A DNA stretch of 21,347 nt. Source: Pseudomonadota bacterium (GTDB taxonomy: Bacteria; Desulfobacterota; Desulfovibrionia; Desulfovibrionales; Desulfovibrionaceae). A program made the position numbers and the translations under genes. The notes beneath the pieces were generated by a model. The model was not told the origin of the DNA, did no database searches, and was given only the letters and a program-made list of their open reading frames with translations. Positions 1 through 8,259 of this stretch are shown piece after piece. The stretch lies in contig JAFABC010000196.1 in NCBI GenBank assembly GCA_023426275.1, positions 1-21,347 of the forward strand, given 5' to 3'. Numbering within the stretch: the stretch's first letter is position 1; every line of letters starts with the position of its first letter.

Positions 1-30
1 GGGAACCCCTTTTCGCAAAAAGGGGTTCCC
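1..30. terminator. Perfect hairpin, probable terminator of an upstream gene
   Basis: Bases 1-13 are the exact reverse complement of bases 18-30, leaving a 4-nt CGCA loop. The stem contains four T and four A next to the loop, then four G/C pairs. No separate T tract follows on the plus strand, so an intrinsic terminator is inferred from stem strength and from its place just before a gene start. The upstream gene lies outside the window. Confidence 0.5.
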
Positions 31-60
31 TCCCCCGGTTCCGTACCCGCAAGCCTTGGC

Positions 61-1461
61 ATGGCGCATATTCTACTGATCGACGACGACGCCATCCTCA
101 AGGAGACGTTCGGCAGCCTGATGCGCCGGTTGGGGCACGGGCTGGTCTGGGCCGGCTCCCTGGAGGAGGCGCGACAGGCGCTGGCGCGCGACCGTTTCGA
201 CGTGGTCCTGCTCGATCTGGGACTGCCCGACGGGTACGGCCTGGAGCTTATGGCCGAGCTTCGCGCCGCGCCGGGCGCGCCCGAGGTCATCATCGTCACG
301 GGCCAGGACGATCCCGAAGGCGCGGCGTTGGCCATCAAGTCCGGGGCCTGGGATTACATCCAAAAGCCCCTGACCCCCAACCGCGTGACTCTGCCGCTGA
401 CCCGGGCGCTGGAATACCGGGCGCAAAAGGCCGCCCGGCGGCCGCGCACGGCGCTCAAGCGCGAGGCCATCATCGGCGTCGGCCCGGCCATGGAGGCCTG
501 TCTCGACCTCGTGGCCCAGGCCGCCGATTCCGAGGCCTCGGTGCTCATCACCGGCGAGACGGGCACGGGCAAGGAACTGTTCGCCCGGGCCATCCACGCC
601 AATTCCTCCCGGGGAGCCAACAACTTCGTCATTGTCGATTGCGCCGCCCTGCCCGAGACGCTGGTGGAAAGCGTGCTGTTCGGGCATGTGAAGGGCGCGT
701 TCACCGGGGCGGACCGCGACCGGGACGGGCTGTTCAGGCTTGCCGACGGCGGGACGCTCTTTCTCGACGAGATCGGCGAGCTGTCGCCGGGCATCCAGAA
801 GACCTTCCTGCGCGTGCTCCAGGACGGCCGGTTCCGGCCGGTGGGCTCGAAAAACGAGCTGCAAAGCGACTTCCGGCTCGTGGCCGCCACCAACCGCGAT
901 CTGTCGGTCATGGCGGCCAACGGCGTGTTTCGCGAAGACCTGCTCTACCGGCTGCGCACCATCGTCATCACCCTGCCGTCGCTGCGCCAACGGGTCGAGG
1001 ACATCAAACCCCTGGCCCTGCACTACATGAACCGGTTTTGCGAACGCTACCGCCTGCCGACCAAGGGGTTCGCGGAGGAGTTCTTCGAGGCCCTGGCCGG
1101 CTATTCCTGGCCGGGCAACGTGCGCGAGCTGGCCAGCACCATGGAACGGGTGCTTCTGGCCTATCGCGGCGAACCGGTGCTTTATCCCAAGCATCTGCCG
1201 GACGAGATCCGCATCCAGGTGTTAAACGGCGCGACGTCCTGCGCGGTGACGTCGCCCGAGTCCGGCGGCGGTGGCGGCAATGCCCTGCCGCCCTGGAAGG
1301 AGTACCGCCGCAAGGCCCTGGATACGGCCGAGCGGGCCTATCTGCGCGAACTGCTCCAGTCCTCGGGCGGCAACGTGGTCCGGGCGGCGAAACTGAGCGG
1401 CCTGTCCCCCTCGCGCCTCTACGACCTTTTCCGCAAATACAATCTGCCGACCAGGACCTAA
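61..1461 (+). CDS. Sigma54-dependent response regulator (NtrC family)
   Basis: This 466-aa cytoplasmic protein has three domains in the usual order. The receiver (about 3-115) has the acidic pocket at D8-D10, phosphoacceptor D52 and conserved K102. The AAA+ sigma54-interaction domain (about 137-365) has Walker A GETGTGKE at 165-172, the sigma54-contacting GAFTGA loop at 212-217 and Walker B LFLDE at 233-237. A Fis-type helix-turn-helix lies at about 436-462, after a Gly-rich linker. All motifs needed for ATP-driven open-complex formation with RpoN are present. The ATG at 61 fits the normal receiver start (MAHILLIDDD), although no strong Shine-Dalgarno is visible. No partner kinase lies next to it within the window, so the signal is unknown. 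The family is clear; the target genes are not. Confidence 0.95.
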   Translation: MAHILLIDDDAILKETFGSLMRRLGHGLVWAGSLEEARQALARDRFDVVLLDLGLPDGYGLELMAELRAAPGAPEVIIVTGQDDPEGAALAIKSGAWDYIQKPLTPNRVTLPLTRALEYRAQKAARRPRTALKREAIIGVGPAMEACLDLVAQAADSEASVLITGETGTGKELFARAIHANSSRGANNFVIVDCAALPETLVESVLFGHVKGAFTGADRDRDGLFRLADGGTLFLDEIGELSPGIQKTFLRVLQDGRFRPVGSKNELQSDFRLVAATNRDLSVMAANGVFREDLLYRLRTIVITLPSLRQRVEDIKPLALHYMNRFCERYRLPTKGFAEEFFEALAGYSWPGNVRELASTMERVLLAYRGEPVLYPKHLPDEIRIQVLNGATSCAVTSPESGGGGGNALPPWKEYRRKALDTAERAYLRELLQSSGGNVVRAAKLSGLSPSRLYDLFRKYNLPTRT

Positions 1462-1515
1462 GCCGGCGCGCCGCGCGGCTTGCAAGGCGGTCGTCCCTGC
1501 CGTACCGTGCGCGGC

Positions 1516-2709
1516 ATGGACCAAGCTGTACTGACGCTCAAGAAGAACGAGGAACGCCGCCTGCGCGCCGGACACCTGTGGGTGTTCAGCAACGAGGTGG
1601 ACACCCGCGCAACGCCGCTTTCCGCCTTCGAACCGGGGCAGGTCGCCGTGGTGACGACCGCGCGCGGCCGGCCGCTCGGCGTGGCCACGGTCAATCCCGG
1701 CTCGCTCATCTGCGCCCGGATCATGGACCGCGATTCCGACACCCGGCTGGACGTCGCCTTTTTCCGCAGCCGCCTTCGCGAAGCCCTGGCCCTGCGCGCA
1801 CGATTTTACGATACCCCGCATTACCGGCTGCTTTTCGCCGAGGGCGACCACACGCCGGGCGTCATCCTCGACCGCTACGGCGACGTGGTGGTGGGCCAGC
1901 TCGTGACAGCCGGGGCCGACCGGCTGCGCGACGTCATCCTGGAGGCCGTGCTGGCCGAGCTGTCGCCCCGGGCCGTCATCTGGCGCAACGACGCGGCCGG
2001 CCGCGACCTGGAAGGCCTGCCCCGGACCGTGGAGACGGCGTACGGCGAGGCCCCGGACGCCTTGGACATCAACGAAGGCGGAGCCCTGTTCCGGGTCCCG
2101 GCCCTGGCGGGTCAGAAGACGGGCTGGTTTTACGACATGCGTGAGAACCGCACCGCCCTGTGCCGGCTGGTGGCCGGCCGGAGCGTGCTCGATCTTTTCG
2201 CCTACGCCGGGGCCTTTTCCGTGCGCGCCGCCCTGGCCGGGGCGACGTCGGCGGTGTGCCTGGACTCGTCGGAGACGGCCCGGGCCATGGCCGAGCACAA
2301 CGCCCGGGAAAACGGCGTGGCCGACACGGTCGAAACCGTGCGGGCCGATGCCGCCGCTTTTCTGGAAGATTGCGCCGCCTCGGGGCGCACCTTCGACGTG
2401 GTGAGCCTCGATCCGCCGGCCCTGGTCAAACGCAAGAAAGACCTTGAGGCCGGTCTGCGGGTCTATGAGCGGCTCAACCGGCTGGCCATGGAGGTGCTGG
2501 CCGACGACGGCATCCTCATGACCTGTTCGTGCTCCCAGCATGTGGATGCCTGGGAACTGCGGCGGGTGGCCCTGCGCGCGGCCAACGCCGCCGGCCGGCG
2601 GTCCCAGGTGCTGGCGCAGGGCCGGCAGGGACCCGACCATCCGGCCCATCCGGCCATGGCCGAGACCGATTACCTGAAATCCTTCATCCTGCGCCTCGTG
2701 CGCACCTGA
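1516..2709 (+). CDS. rlmI: 23S rRNA m5C methyltransferase, RlmI type (COG1092)
   Basis: The product is a predicted SAM-dependent methyltransferase of the RlmI family, which makes m5C1962 in 23S rRNA. At 397 aa it matches the length of E. coli RlmI (about 396 aa). An N-terminal PUA-like RNA-binding domain (about 3-75, starting LTLKKNEERRLRAGHLWVF) precedes the central EGDHTPGVILDRYGD segment (109-123). The Rossmann methyltransferase follows, with the SAM motif VLDLFAYAGAFS at 224-235, catalytic-region DPPAL at 299-303 and TCSCS at 336-340, which holds the Cys pair expected for m5C chemistry. I chose the ATG at 1516 because it begins the PUA fold; the TTG at 1480 only adds unconserved residues. 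There is no obvious Shine-Dalgarno. It lies 54 nt after the response regulator and 20 nt before the ClC gene, so co-transcription is plausible. Confidence 0.9.
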   Translation: MDQAVLTLKKNEERRLRAGHLWVFSNEVDTRATPLSAFEPGQVAVVTTARGRPLGVATVNPGSLICARIMDRDSDTRLDVAFFRSRLREALALRARFYDTPHYRLLFAEGDHTPGVILDRYGDVVVGQLVTAGADRLRDVILEAVLAELSPRAVIWRNDAAGRDLEGLPRTVETAYGEAPDALDINEGGALFRVPALAGQKTGWFYDMRENRTALCRLVAGRSVLDLFAYAGAFSVRAALAGATSAVCLDSSETARAMAEHNARENGVADTVETVRADAAAFLEDCAASGRTFDVVSLDPPALVKRKKDLEAGLRVYERLNRLAMEVLADDGILMTCSCSQHVDAWELRRVALRAANAAGRRSQVLAQGRQGPDHPAHPAMAETDYLKSFILRLVRT

Positions 2710-2729
2710 CGCCCGGAGGAGTCGCTGTC

Positions 2730-4097
2730 ATGCCGGACGCCGTCCCGTCTTCACGCTGGATGCCGCGCCCGTTGCGGCGCTTCGAGGTCATGAACCGCAA
2801 GCTGGCGCCGATCTTTTTGGTGGCGGCCCTGGTCGGCGCGGCCACGGGCCTGATCGGGGCGGCGCTGCTGCGGGGCGTCTTTTGGCTGCACGAGGGCCGG
2901 CAGGTCCTGATCCAGGCGGCCGAGACGGCTTTTGGCGGCGGGGCGGTCGTGTCCATGCTGGCCTCGGCGGCCGTGACCGTGGGCGCGGTGGCGCTGGTCC
3001 GGTTTTTCGCGCCCGAGGCGGCCGGCAGCGGCATCCAGGAGATCGAGGGCGCGCTGGAAGGCGTGCGCGTGCTGCGTCCCGGCCGGGTGCTGCCCGTCAA
3101 GCTGGCCGGCGGCATCCTGTCCCTGGGCGGCGGTCTGTCCCTGGGCCGCGAAGGACCGACCATCCACATGGGCGGGGCGCTGGGGCGGCTGCTCGGCCGC
3201 CTGTTCGGCCGGAAGGACCCGCAGGAGCTGCATTCGCTGGTGGCCGCCGGCGCGGCCGCCGGACTGGCCGCGGCCTTCAACGCGCCGCTGGCCGGCATCC
3301 TCTTTGTGGTGGAGGAGATGCGCCGGTCGTTTCACTTCAATTTCGTCTCGTTTCACTGCGTGGTCATTGCCGCCGTGGCCGCCGACATCGTGGTGCGGCT
3401 GCTCCTGCACGCCGGGCCGGCCATTGTCATGACGGTGTTCCCCGTGCCCCGGCTCGGGGATTTGTGGCTCTTTTTCGTGTTCGGCGTGCTGATCGGCGGC
3501 GTGGGCGCAGTGTTCAACAGCCTGCTGCTGGCCGCGCTTGGCCGGGTGGACCGGGCGGCGCGGCGCTGGCCCTGGCGGTTCGCCCTGATCGTCGGCGCGG
3601 CCTTCGGGCTGATCGCCTGGAGCGTGCCGGACCTGGCCGGCGGCGGCTACCATGTGCTGCGCCACGCCCTGACCGGAGAGATGGCGGTGCCTTTGCTGGT
3701 GTTGTTTTTCACCTGCCGCTTCGCCGGCACGCTTTTCTGCTACGCCACGGGCGCGCCGGGCGGCATCTTCGCGCCCATGCTGGCGCTCGGCACGCTGCTC
3801 GGCATGGCCTTTGGCCAGGTGGTCGTGGGGCTGGGGCTGGAGATGGCGCCGTTTCCCGGCATGTTCGCCGTGGCCGGCATGGGGGCGCTTTTCGCGGCCA
3901 CGGTGCGCGCGCCGCTGACGGGCATGGTGCTCATCATGGAAATGACCCGCAACTACGATCTGACCCTGCCGCTGCTCGTGACCTGCATCGCCTCGGTGGT
4001 CACGGCCGAAACGCTCGGCGGCCGGCCGATCTATTCCCTGCTTCTGGAACGCACCCTGCGCCGGGAACAGGAGTCGGCGGTTGCGGGCGAAGCGTAG
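2730..4097 (+). CDS. ClC family chloride channel/antiporter
   Basis: This is a 455-aa inner-membrane protein of the voltage-gated ClC family, with many hydrophobic helices and no C-terminal CBS domains. Family signatures are clear: GSGIQE at 99-104, GREGP at 139-143 with the gating Glu (E141), and GAPGGIFAP at 341-349. The inner proton-pathway Glu is kept in VVEEM (E196, equivalent to E203 of E. coli ClcA), and the ion-coordinating Tyr is Y409 in EMTRNYDL. Retention of both glutamates suggests an H+/Cl- exchanger rather than a passive channel; this is inferred from known ClC structure-function. The ATG at 2730 is supported by GGAGGA at 2715-2720. The gene starts 20 nt after rlmI. Anion specificity cannot be read directly, since fluoride-selective ClC proteins differ in these loops. 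Confidence 0.93.
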   Translation: MPDAVPSSRWMPRPLRRFEVMNRKLAPIFLVAALVGAATGLIGAALLRGVFWLHEGRQVLIQAAETAFGGGAVVSMLASAAVTVGAVALVRFFAPEAAGSGIQEIEGALEGVRVLRPGRVLPVKLAGGILSLGGGLSLGREGPTIHMGGALGRLLGRLFGRKDPQELHSLVAAGAAAGLAAAFNAPLAGILFVVEEMRRSFHFNFVSFHCVVIAAVAADIVVRLLLHAGPAIVMTVFPVPRLGDLWLFFVFGVLIGGVGAVFNSLLLAALGRVDRAARRWPWRFALIVGAAFGLIAWSVPDLAGGGYHVLRHALTGEMAVPLLVLFFTCRFAGTLFCYATGAPGGIFAPMLALGTLLGMAFGQVVVGLGLEMAPFPGMFAVAGMGALFAATVRAPLTGMVLIMEMTRNYDLTLPLLVTCIASVVTAETLGGRPIYSLLLERTLRREQESAVAGEA

Positions 4098-4115
4098 ACG
4101 TTGAGGAGATGAAAA

Positions 4116-4168
4116 ATGCCTCCGGCGGCCGGGAGGGACACGGTCCCTCCCGGACCCTCCCGAAAGGG
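4116..4168 (+). repeat. GC-rich dispersed repeat, left inverted copy
   Basis: This 53-bp element begins ATGCCTCCGGCGGCC and ends CCCTCCCGAAAGGG. Its reverse complement matches 4465-4514 almost completely, differing only in the loop region. It contains an internal inverted repeat (GGGAGGGA...TCCCTCCC, 4131-4151). It sits 18 nt after the ClC stop codon, as a 3'-UTR REP-like element would. A third copy appears to start at 21280. Confidence 0.75.
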
Positions 4169-4194
4169 TGAGGAGGTTCTTTTCCCCTTCGCGC

Positions 4195-4223
4195 TTGTCA
4201 CAAATTCCGAGAGCCTCTATGGT
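4195..4223 (+). promoter_or_regulatory. Candidate sigma70 promoter for the DUF1328 gene
   Basis: The -35 element TTGTCA (4195-4200) has 5 of 6 consensus bases. A 17-nt spacer and TATGGT (4218-4223, 4 of 6) follow. Transcription would begin near 4230 and read through a small GGGAAA/TTTCCC hairpin (4232-4248) before the Shine-Dalgarno. The position fits the only gene that lacks an upstream operon partner here. Confidence 0.5.
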
Positions 4224-4282
4224 GGGAGAATGGGAAAACCGGTTTCCCCATCGTCAATCCCACAACATGGAGGCATTTTTGT

Positions 4283-4438
4283 ATGTTGTCCTGGACGATT
4301 ACGTTTCTGGTCATTGCCCTGATCGCCGGTGTTCTCGGTTTCACCGGCATTGCCAGCGCGGCGGCGGGTTTCGCCAAGATCCTGTTCTACCTGTTCGTGA
4401 TCCTGTTCCTGCTCTCCCTGGTCGCCCGCTTGTTCTAG
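4283..4438 (+). CDS. DUF1328/YtjA-like small membrane protein
   Basis: This 51-aa protein begins MLSWTITFLVIALIAGVLGF and has two hydrophobic segments (about 5-24 and 33-50) separated by a Gly/Ala-rich turn (TGIASAAAGFAK). That layout matches the UPF0391/DUF1328 family, including E. coli YtjA (FLVIALIA, GF.G.A, AAG.AK, ILF). Its biochemical role is unknown; these proteins sit in the inner membrane and are often stress-associated. The start is well supported by GGAGG at 4269-4273, nine bases upstream. It has its own candidate promoter and is flanked by inverted repeat copies. It is below common ORF length cutoffs and could easily be missed. Confidence 0.88.
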   Translation: MLSWTITFLVIALIAGVLGFTGIASAAAGFAKILFYLFVILFLLSLVARLF

Positions 4439-4444
4439 CCACCA

Positions 4445-4463
4445 GGAAGGCTCCGGCGCTTCC
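4445..4463 (+). terminator. Short hairpin after the DUF1328 gene
   Basis: GGAAG (4445-4449) pairs with CTTCC (4459-4463), seven bases after the TAG stop. No T tract follows; the next bases are the inverted repeat element. It may act with that element in 3'-end formation, but this is weak evidence for termination. Confidence 0.3.
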
Positions 4464-4464
4464 C

Positions 4465-4514
4465 CCCTTTCGGGAGGGTCCGGGAGGGGGTGCCCCCCCG
4501 GCCGCCGGAGGCAT
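4465..4514 (-). repeat. GC-rich dispersed repeat, right inverted copy
   Basis: Read on the minus strand, this 50-bp element starts ATGCCTCCGGCGGCC and ends CCCGAAAGGG, like the copy at 4116-4168. The central loop is three bases shorter and richer in G/C. The two copies face each other around the DUF1328 gene and could form a long stem in DNA or RNA. Confidence 0.75.
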
Positions 4515-4537
4515 TCTTCCCTCCTCTCGCTCCCGCC

Positions 4538-4573
4538 ATAAAAAAAGCCGCCGGGAGACGAACTCCCGGCGGC
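4538..4573 (-). terminator. Rho-independent terminator of the PEP synthase operon
   Basis: GCCGCCGGGAG (4547-4557) pairs perfectly with CTCCCGGCGGC (4563-4573) around a 5-nt loop. On the minus strand the 11-bp stem is followed by seven T (complement of 4540-4546). It lies 23 nt beyond the TAG stop of the minus-strand PEP synthase-like gene, an ideal place for its terminator. Confidence 0.9.
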
Positions 4574-4596
4574 CGTATCTAGATTCCGTTACGCGG

Positions 4597-7500
4597 CTAC
4601 CACTTCTTGAGACGCTGGGCGGCCAGGGCCTCGGCCTGTTCCTTGTAGGAATCGAAGCCGGCCTGCCGCAGGGCGTCGAACACCGTGCCCGACCAGTCCC
4701 AGGTCGCGTAGAGCACCGGCTTGTGGAACAGCCGGCGGAAGCCTCCCAGTTCCTGGCGGTAAAAGGAGGCCTTGGGGCTTTCCAGGTTCTCGCGCAGCTG
4801 TTCGGCCAGCCGCGTCAGTTCGCCGTCGTACCAGTCCTTGATGTCGGCGGCGGTATCGTACTTCTTGGCGATGTGCTCGTACTTGTTCTCGCGCAGCACC
4901 GTCTTGAGGCATTCCAGATGCTGTTCGCCCAGCCACTCGCCGAGCCGGCTGACCGGAATGTCCTCGGACTCGACATGGGCCATGTCGAACTTGGTCTGGT
5001 AGTAGGTATCCGGCACGACCGAGGCGCACACGATGCCGGCGATGGCGACCAACCCGCGCAGGATGACGCTGTTGGACACGCCCTGGCCGCAAAAGCCCAC
5101 CTTCTTGCCGTACTTCTGGCCGGCGAAGATGGTGACGAGCAAGGCCCAGACCACGGCCGGGTCCTCTTCGTCGTAGATGTGACGCAGCGCCGGATTGTCG
5201 CGGTCGGTGCCGAGCACCATCTGGGTCATATCGTTGGAGCCGATGGAGAAGCCGTCGAACTCCTGGATGAACTGCTTGGCCAGGATGGCGTTGCTCGGAA
5301 TCTCCGACATGATGAACATCTTGAGTCCGTCGTCGCCGGAATGGAGCTTGTGCACCCGCTCCAGGTAGCGCTTCATGGAGGTTGCTTCCTCCACGGTGCG
5401 CACGAAGGGCAGCATGATGTGCAGGTTCTTCCCACCGAAAATGCCGCGCGCCAGCTTGAACGACTCGATTTCCCAGTCGTGGATGTTGCGCGAGACGCCC
5501 CGGTAGCCGAGCATGGGGTTGTCTTCGTGGGCCTCGAACAGGTTGCCGCCGAGCAGGTTGCGGTACTCGTTCGATTTGAAGTCCGTGGTGCGGTACAGGA
5601 TGGGCTTGCCGTGGAAGGCCATGGCGAAAAGCCCCAGGCCCTGGGACAGGGTCTGGACGTAGAGCTCCTTGCCGCTGCGGAAGCCCCGGGAGAACAGCTG
5701 CTTGCGGATCTTGTCCAGCAGGCTGTTCAGGTCGTCGATGTGGCTCTTGATGCCCACCTGCCGGGCCACTTCCTGCCGCATGGCCGCGATCTTGCACAAG
5801 GTCTCCTTGACCATGGGCTCTTCGGCCACGGCGGCGGCGCGTTCCTCGATGCGGGCCTTGATCTCGTAACGGCGCTTGATCGCGTCGGGATCGCTGGCCG
5901 TGCTTTGCAGATCGTCCCAGTAGCCGAGAATGATGGCCACATGGGTCTTGAGGTCGGCCGAGGTCTTGAGCAGATCCAGGCGGCGGGTGGCCTCTTCCAG
6001 GTGATGGTCGAGCTTCTTCTCCAGGTCGCGGATCTTGCGGTGCACGGCCATGACCTCGTCCGTGCCCCGGGCGCCGGCGTGGTCGGCCAGGGTGTCGAGC
6101 TCGGCGGACAGGCCGGTGATGAGCCCGACGTAGCGGCGCAGCTTGATCTGGACGTTGATATAGCCGGCGGCCATCTGCTCGCGCACGATCTTGGTCAGCT
6201 TGGCGTCGAGCTCCTTGACCTTCTCTTCGATCAGGTTCGGCAGGGTGCCGTTGTCATAGGCCTCCAGGGCCTGCGGGTGGACACCGATGTTGCCGAGCAT
6301 GAACTCGGCGCGCAAAAGGCCCACCTCGAAGTCCGACACGTTGCGCAGCCGGGACAGGAACAGCGCCTGCCCGACGTCGGCCAGGATGAGGCCGACCTTG
6401 GTCTTGGTGGCCGGCAGCTTGGAGATGTCCATCTCGCCGCCGACTTCCTCCAGGGGCAACAGCCCCCGGTAGACGCAGCCGCGCGAACCGTCCACGGTCA
6501 CGTACTGGCTGTCGAGGGCCCGCAGGATCTCGGCCCGCTGGATGCCGATGACGGCCGGAATGCCCAGTTCGCGGGAGGTGATGGCGGCATGGCTGGTGTC
6601 ACCGCCGGCGTCGGCCAAAATGGCCGAGGCCACGCGCATGCCCGGCACCATGTCCGGGTCGGTGCGTTCGGCGGCCAGGATGTCGCCCTTCTGGATCTTA
6701 TTGAGTTCCAGGGCGGAACGCAGGAAGCGCACCACGCCCTGTCCGGCCCCGCGCGAAGCGCCGTTGCCTTCCAAAATGACCTCGGCCGTGGCCAGGGCCT
6801 TCTTGTCCACTTCCATGCGGCGCATGAAAATGGTGTGGGGATGGCGTTCGAGCTCTTCGTTCCAGCGGGTTTCCGGCCGGGCCTGCACGAACCAGAGCCG
6901 TTCGGACTGGTCGATGCAGAACTCGGTGTCCATGATGCAGCCGCCGTAGGCCACGCTGATGGCGCGCACGCCCCGGGCCACTTCCTCGGCCTGGGCCAGG
7001 GACAGGGCCCAGCGGTAGGCTTCCTCGTCGGTCACCTTGACGAGCTTGGTGCCGCCTTCCTTGTCGTCATAGACGATCTTCTTGTCCTTGTAGCCCATGT
7101 TGCGGATGACGACCTCGGAGCCGTCGTCGCGCTGGAAGACGAAGAGCTTGTCCGGGGTGACCATGCCGCCGACCACGGCCTCGCCGAGGCCGTAGCTGGC
7201 GTCGATGGACACGAGGTCGTTGCGCGAGGTGCCCCGGCAGCCCGTGGCCGTATCCGCGGCAAAGGCGGTGCCGGAGATCACCGGGTTGATCATGCGCATG
7301 ATGCACACGGACAGCGAGGTGTTCTCGATGGCCCATTCCTGCTTGGCGGTTTCGGCGATGGAGTCGTCGCCGGTCCGTTCGGCGGCGGCCACGGCGTCGA
7401 GAATGGCCTCGCGGCGATAGGTCATGGAGCGCAGGTTATAGGCCGAAGCGCAGTCCCACTGGTAGGCGGTGACCGCCTGGGACGCGCCGACGATGTTGAG

Positions 7501-8184
7501 ATAGGTGTCCTGGAGGCCGGCAAACGCTTTTTTCCGGCTGTCCTCGCCGGCGGCCGAGGAACGCACGGCCACGGGGACGTCCTCGAGACCGGCGTCGCGG
7601 CAGATGGCGTTGTAGGCGTCGGAAACGGCTTCACGGACCTCGGCGGGCATTTCGACGGAGAGGATGGCGACCTGGACAAGGACGGAACGTCTGCGCAGCT
7701 GGTCGATGCCTTCGGGGGAGGTGGCGAAGCCCTCGACTACGTTGTTGATGAACGTACGCAGCTTGATGGTGGTGCCGGAGTCGTCCGCGATCCTGCTCCG
7801 CGCCTCATCGGCCAGCGTGCGTACGAGGTTTTTGACATACTCGGGATCGCTGTTGACGTCCTCGTCGCTCCAGTTGATGCGGCGGTAGCCTTCGGTGACC
7901 ACCTCGCGGATCAACGCGGCGTTGACCTTGGTCTCGTCGAGGACGCGATGAAAGGCCACGGAGGATACCGCGCGGAACTGCGGCGCCCGGATGCCGGCGA
8001 TCTGGCTGATGAGCGCCGTGTTATAGTTCTTGCCCCCGACGAGAATTTCCGCCTCTTCGCCGATGGCGACGATGTCGGCTCCCGTGAGGATAAGTTGCGT
8101 GGCGGTATCGATAGGCGCTGCCTCGGGTTTGGCGGACGTGGCGTCCTCCTGGCGCGCTTTATCCTTGGCGTCGTTTATGGCCAT
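4597..8184 (-). CDS. PEP synthase-like protein (pyruvate, water dikinase family), enlarged
   Basis: The predicted reaction is ATP-dependent phosphorylation of pyruvate to PEP in the cytoplasm. At 1195 aa it is much longer than E. coli PpsA (about 792 aa). The ATP-grasp PEP/pyruvate-binding domain spans about 45-440, with VGGKN at 49-53 and VAVRSSAAGED at 205-215. The swivelling phosphohistidine domain has GGDTSHAAITS with H532. The PEP/pyruvate barrel follows, with TDFKSNEYRNLLGG (867-880), ENPMLG-type EDNPMLG, EIPSNA, GSNDMTQMVLG and catalytic C1032 in FCGQGVSN. Two parts are extra: a charged, coiled-coil-like insert at about 650-820 and a C-terminal extension of about 130 residues after 1066. 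The start is fixed by AGGAGG just upstream (8189-8195 region). It follows pyc by 75 nt and ends at a strong terminator. Family membership is firm; direction in vivo and the function of the insert are not. Confidence 0.9.
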   Translation of the reverse strand: MAINDAKDKARQEDATSAKPEAAPIDTATQLILTGADIVAIGEEAEILVGGKNYNTALISQIAGIRAPQFRAVSSVAFHRVLDETKVNAALIREVVTEGYRRINWSDEDVNSDPEYVKNLVRTLADEARSRIADDSGTTIKLRTFINNVVEGFATSPEGIDQLRRRSVLVQVAILSVEMPAEVREAVSDAYNAICRDAGLEDVPVAVRSSAAGEDSRKKAFAGLQDTYLNIVGASQAVTAYQWDCASAYNLRSMTYRREAILDAVAAAERTGDDSIAETAKQEWAIENTSLSVCIMRMINPVISGTAFAADTATGCRGTSRNDLVSIDASYGLGEAVVGGMVTPDKLFVFQRDDGSEVVIRNMGYKDKKIVYDDKEGGTKLVKVTDEEAYRWALSLAQAEEVARGVRAISVAYGGCIMDTEFCIDQSERLWFVQARPETRWNEELERHPHTIFMRRMEVDKKALATAEVILEGNGASRGAGQGVVRFLRSALELNKIQKGDILAAERTDPDMVPGMRVASAILADAGGDTSHAAITSRELGIPAVIGIQRAEILRALDSQYVTVDGSRGCVYRGLLPLEEVGGEMDISKLPATKTKVGLILADVGQALFLSRLRNVSDFEVGLLRAEFMLGNIGVHPQALEAYDNGTLPNLIEEKVKELDAKLTKIVREQMAAGYINVQIKLRRYVGLITGLSAELDTLADHAGARGTDEVMAVHRKIRDLEKKLDHHLEEATRRLDLLKTSADLKTHVAIILGYWDDLQSTASDPDAIKRRYEIKARIEERAAAVAEEPMVKETLCKIAAMRQEVARQVGIKSHIDDLNSLLDKIRKQLFSRGFRSGKELYVQTLSQGLGLFAMAFHGKPILYRTTDFKSNEYRNLLGGNLFEAHEDNPMLGYRGVSRNIHDWEIESFKLARGIFGGKNLHIMLPFVRTVEEATSMKRYLERVHKLHSGDDGLKMFIMSEIPSNAILAKQFIQEFDGFSIGSNDMTQMVLGTDRDNPALRHIYDEEDPAVVWALLVTIFAGQKYGKKVGFCGQGVSNSVILRGLVAIAGIVCASVVPDTYYQTKFDMAHVESEDIPVSRLGEWLGEQHLECLKTVLRENKYEHIAKKYDTAADIKDWYDGELTRLAEQLRENLESPKASFYRQELGGFRRLFHKPVLYATWDWSGTVFDALRQAGFDSYKEQAEALAAQRLKKW

Positions 8185-8204
8185 TCTCCCCTCCTTGTCT
8201 CTTC

Positions 8205-8219
8205 CGGATCGGCGATCCG
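8205..8219. promoter_or_regulatory. Small palindrome in the pyc-PEP synthase gap
   Basis: CGGATC and GATCCG flank a GGC loop in the 75-nt spacer between the two genes. It could form a six-pair hairpin about 20 nt ahead of the PEP synthase start. There is no T tract, so it is not an evident terminator; an RNA-processing or translational role is only a guess. Confidence 0.25.
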
Positions 8220-8259
8220 CTCCGTCTGGCCGGCCGCCGTTATATGTTCGTGGCGAAAA

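Noticed and set aside
73..1194. A 373-codon minus-strand open frame opposite the sigma54 regulator
   Set aside because: The sense gene has receiver, AAA+ and Fis domains with all key residues; the antisense product is His/Gln/Gly-rich with no recognisable fold.
639..2144. A 501-codon plus-strand frame across the regulator and rlmI
   Set aside because: The translation is Arg/Pro/Ala-rich, typical of an out-of-frame reading of GC-rich DNA, and it overlaps two well-supported genes.
4116..4322. A 68-codon frame beginning in the left repeat copy
   Set aside because: It starts inside the dispersed repeat, has no ribosome binding site, and runs into the promoter and start of the DUF1328 gene in another frame.
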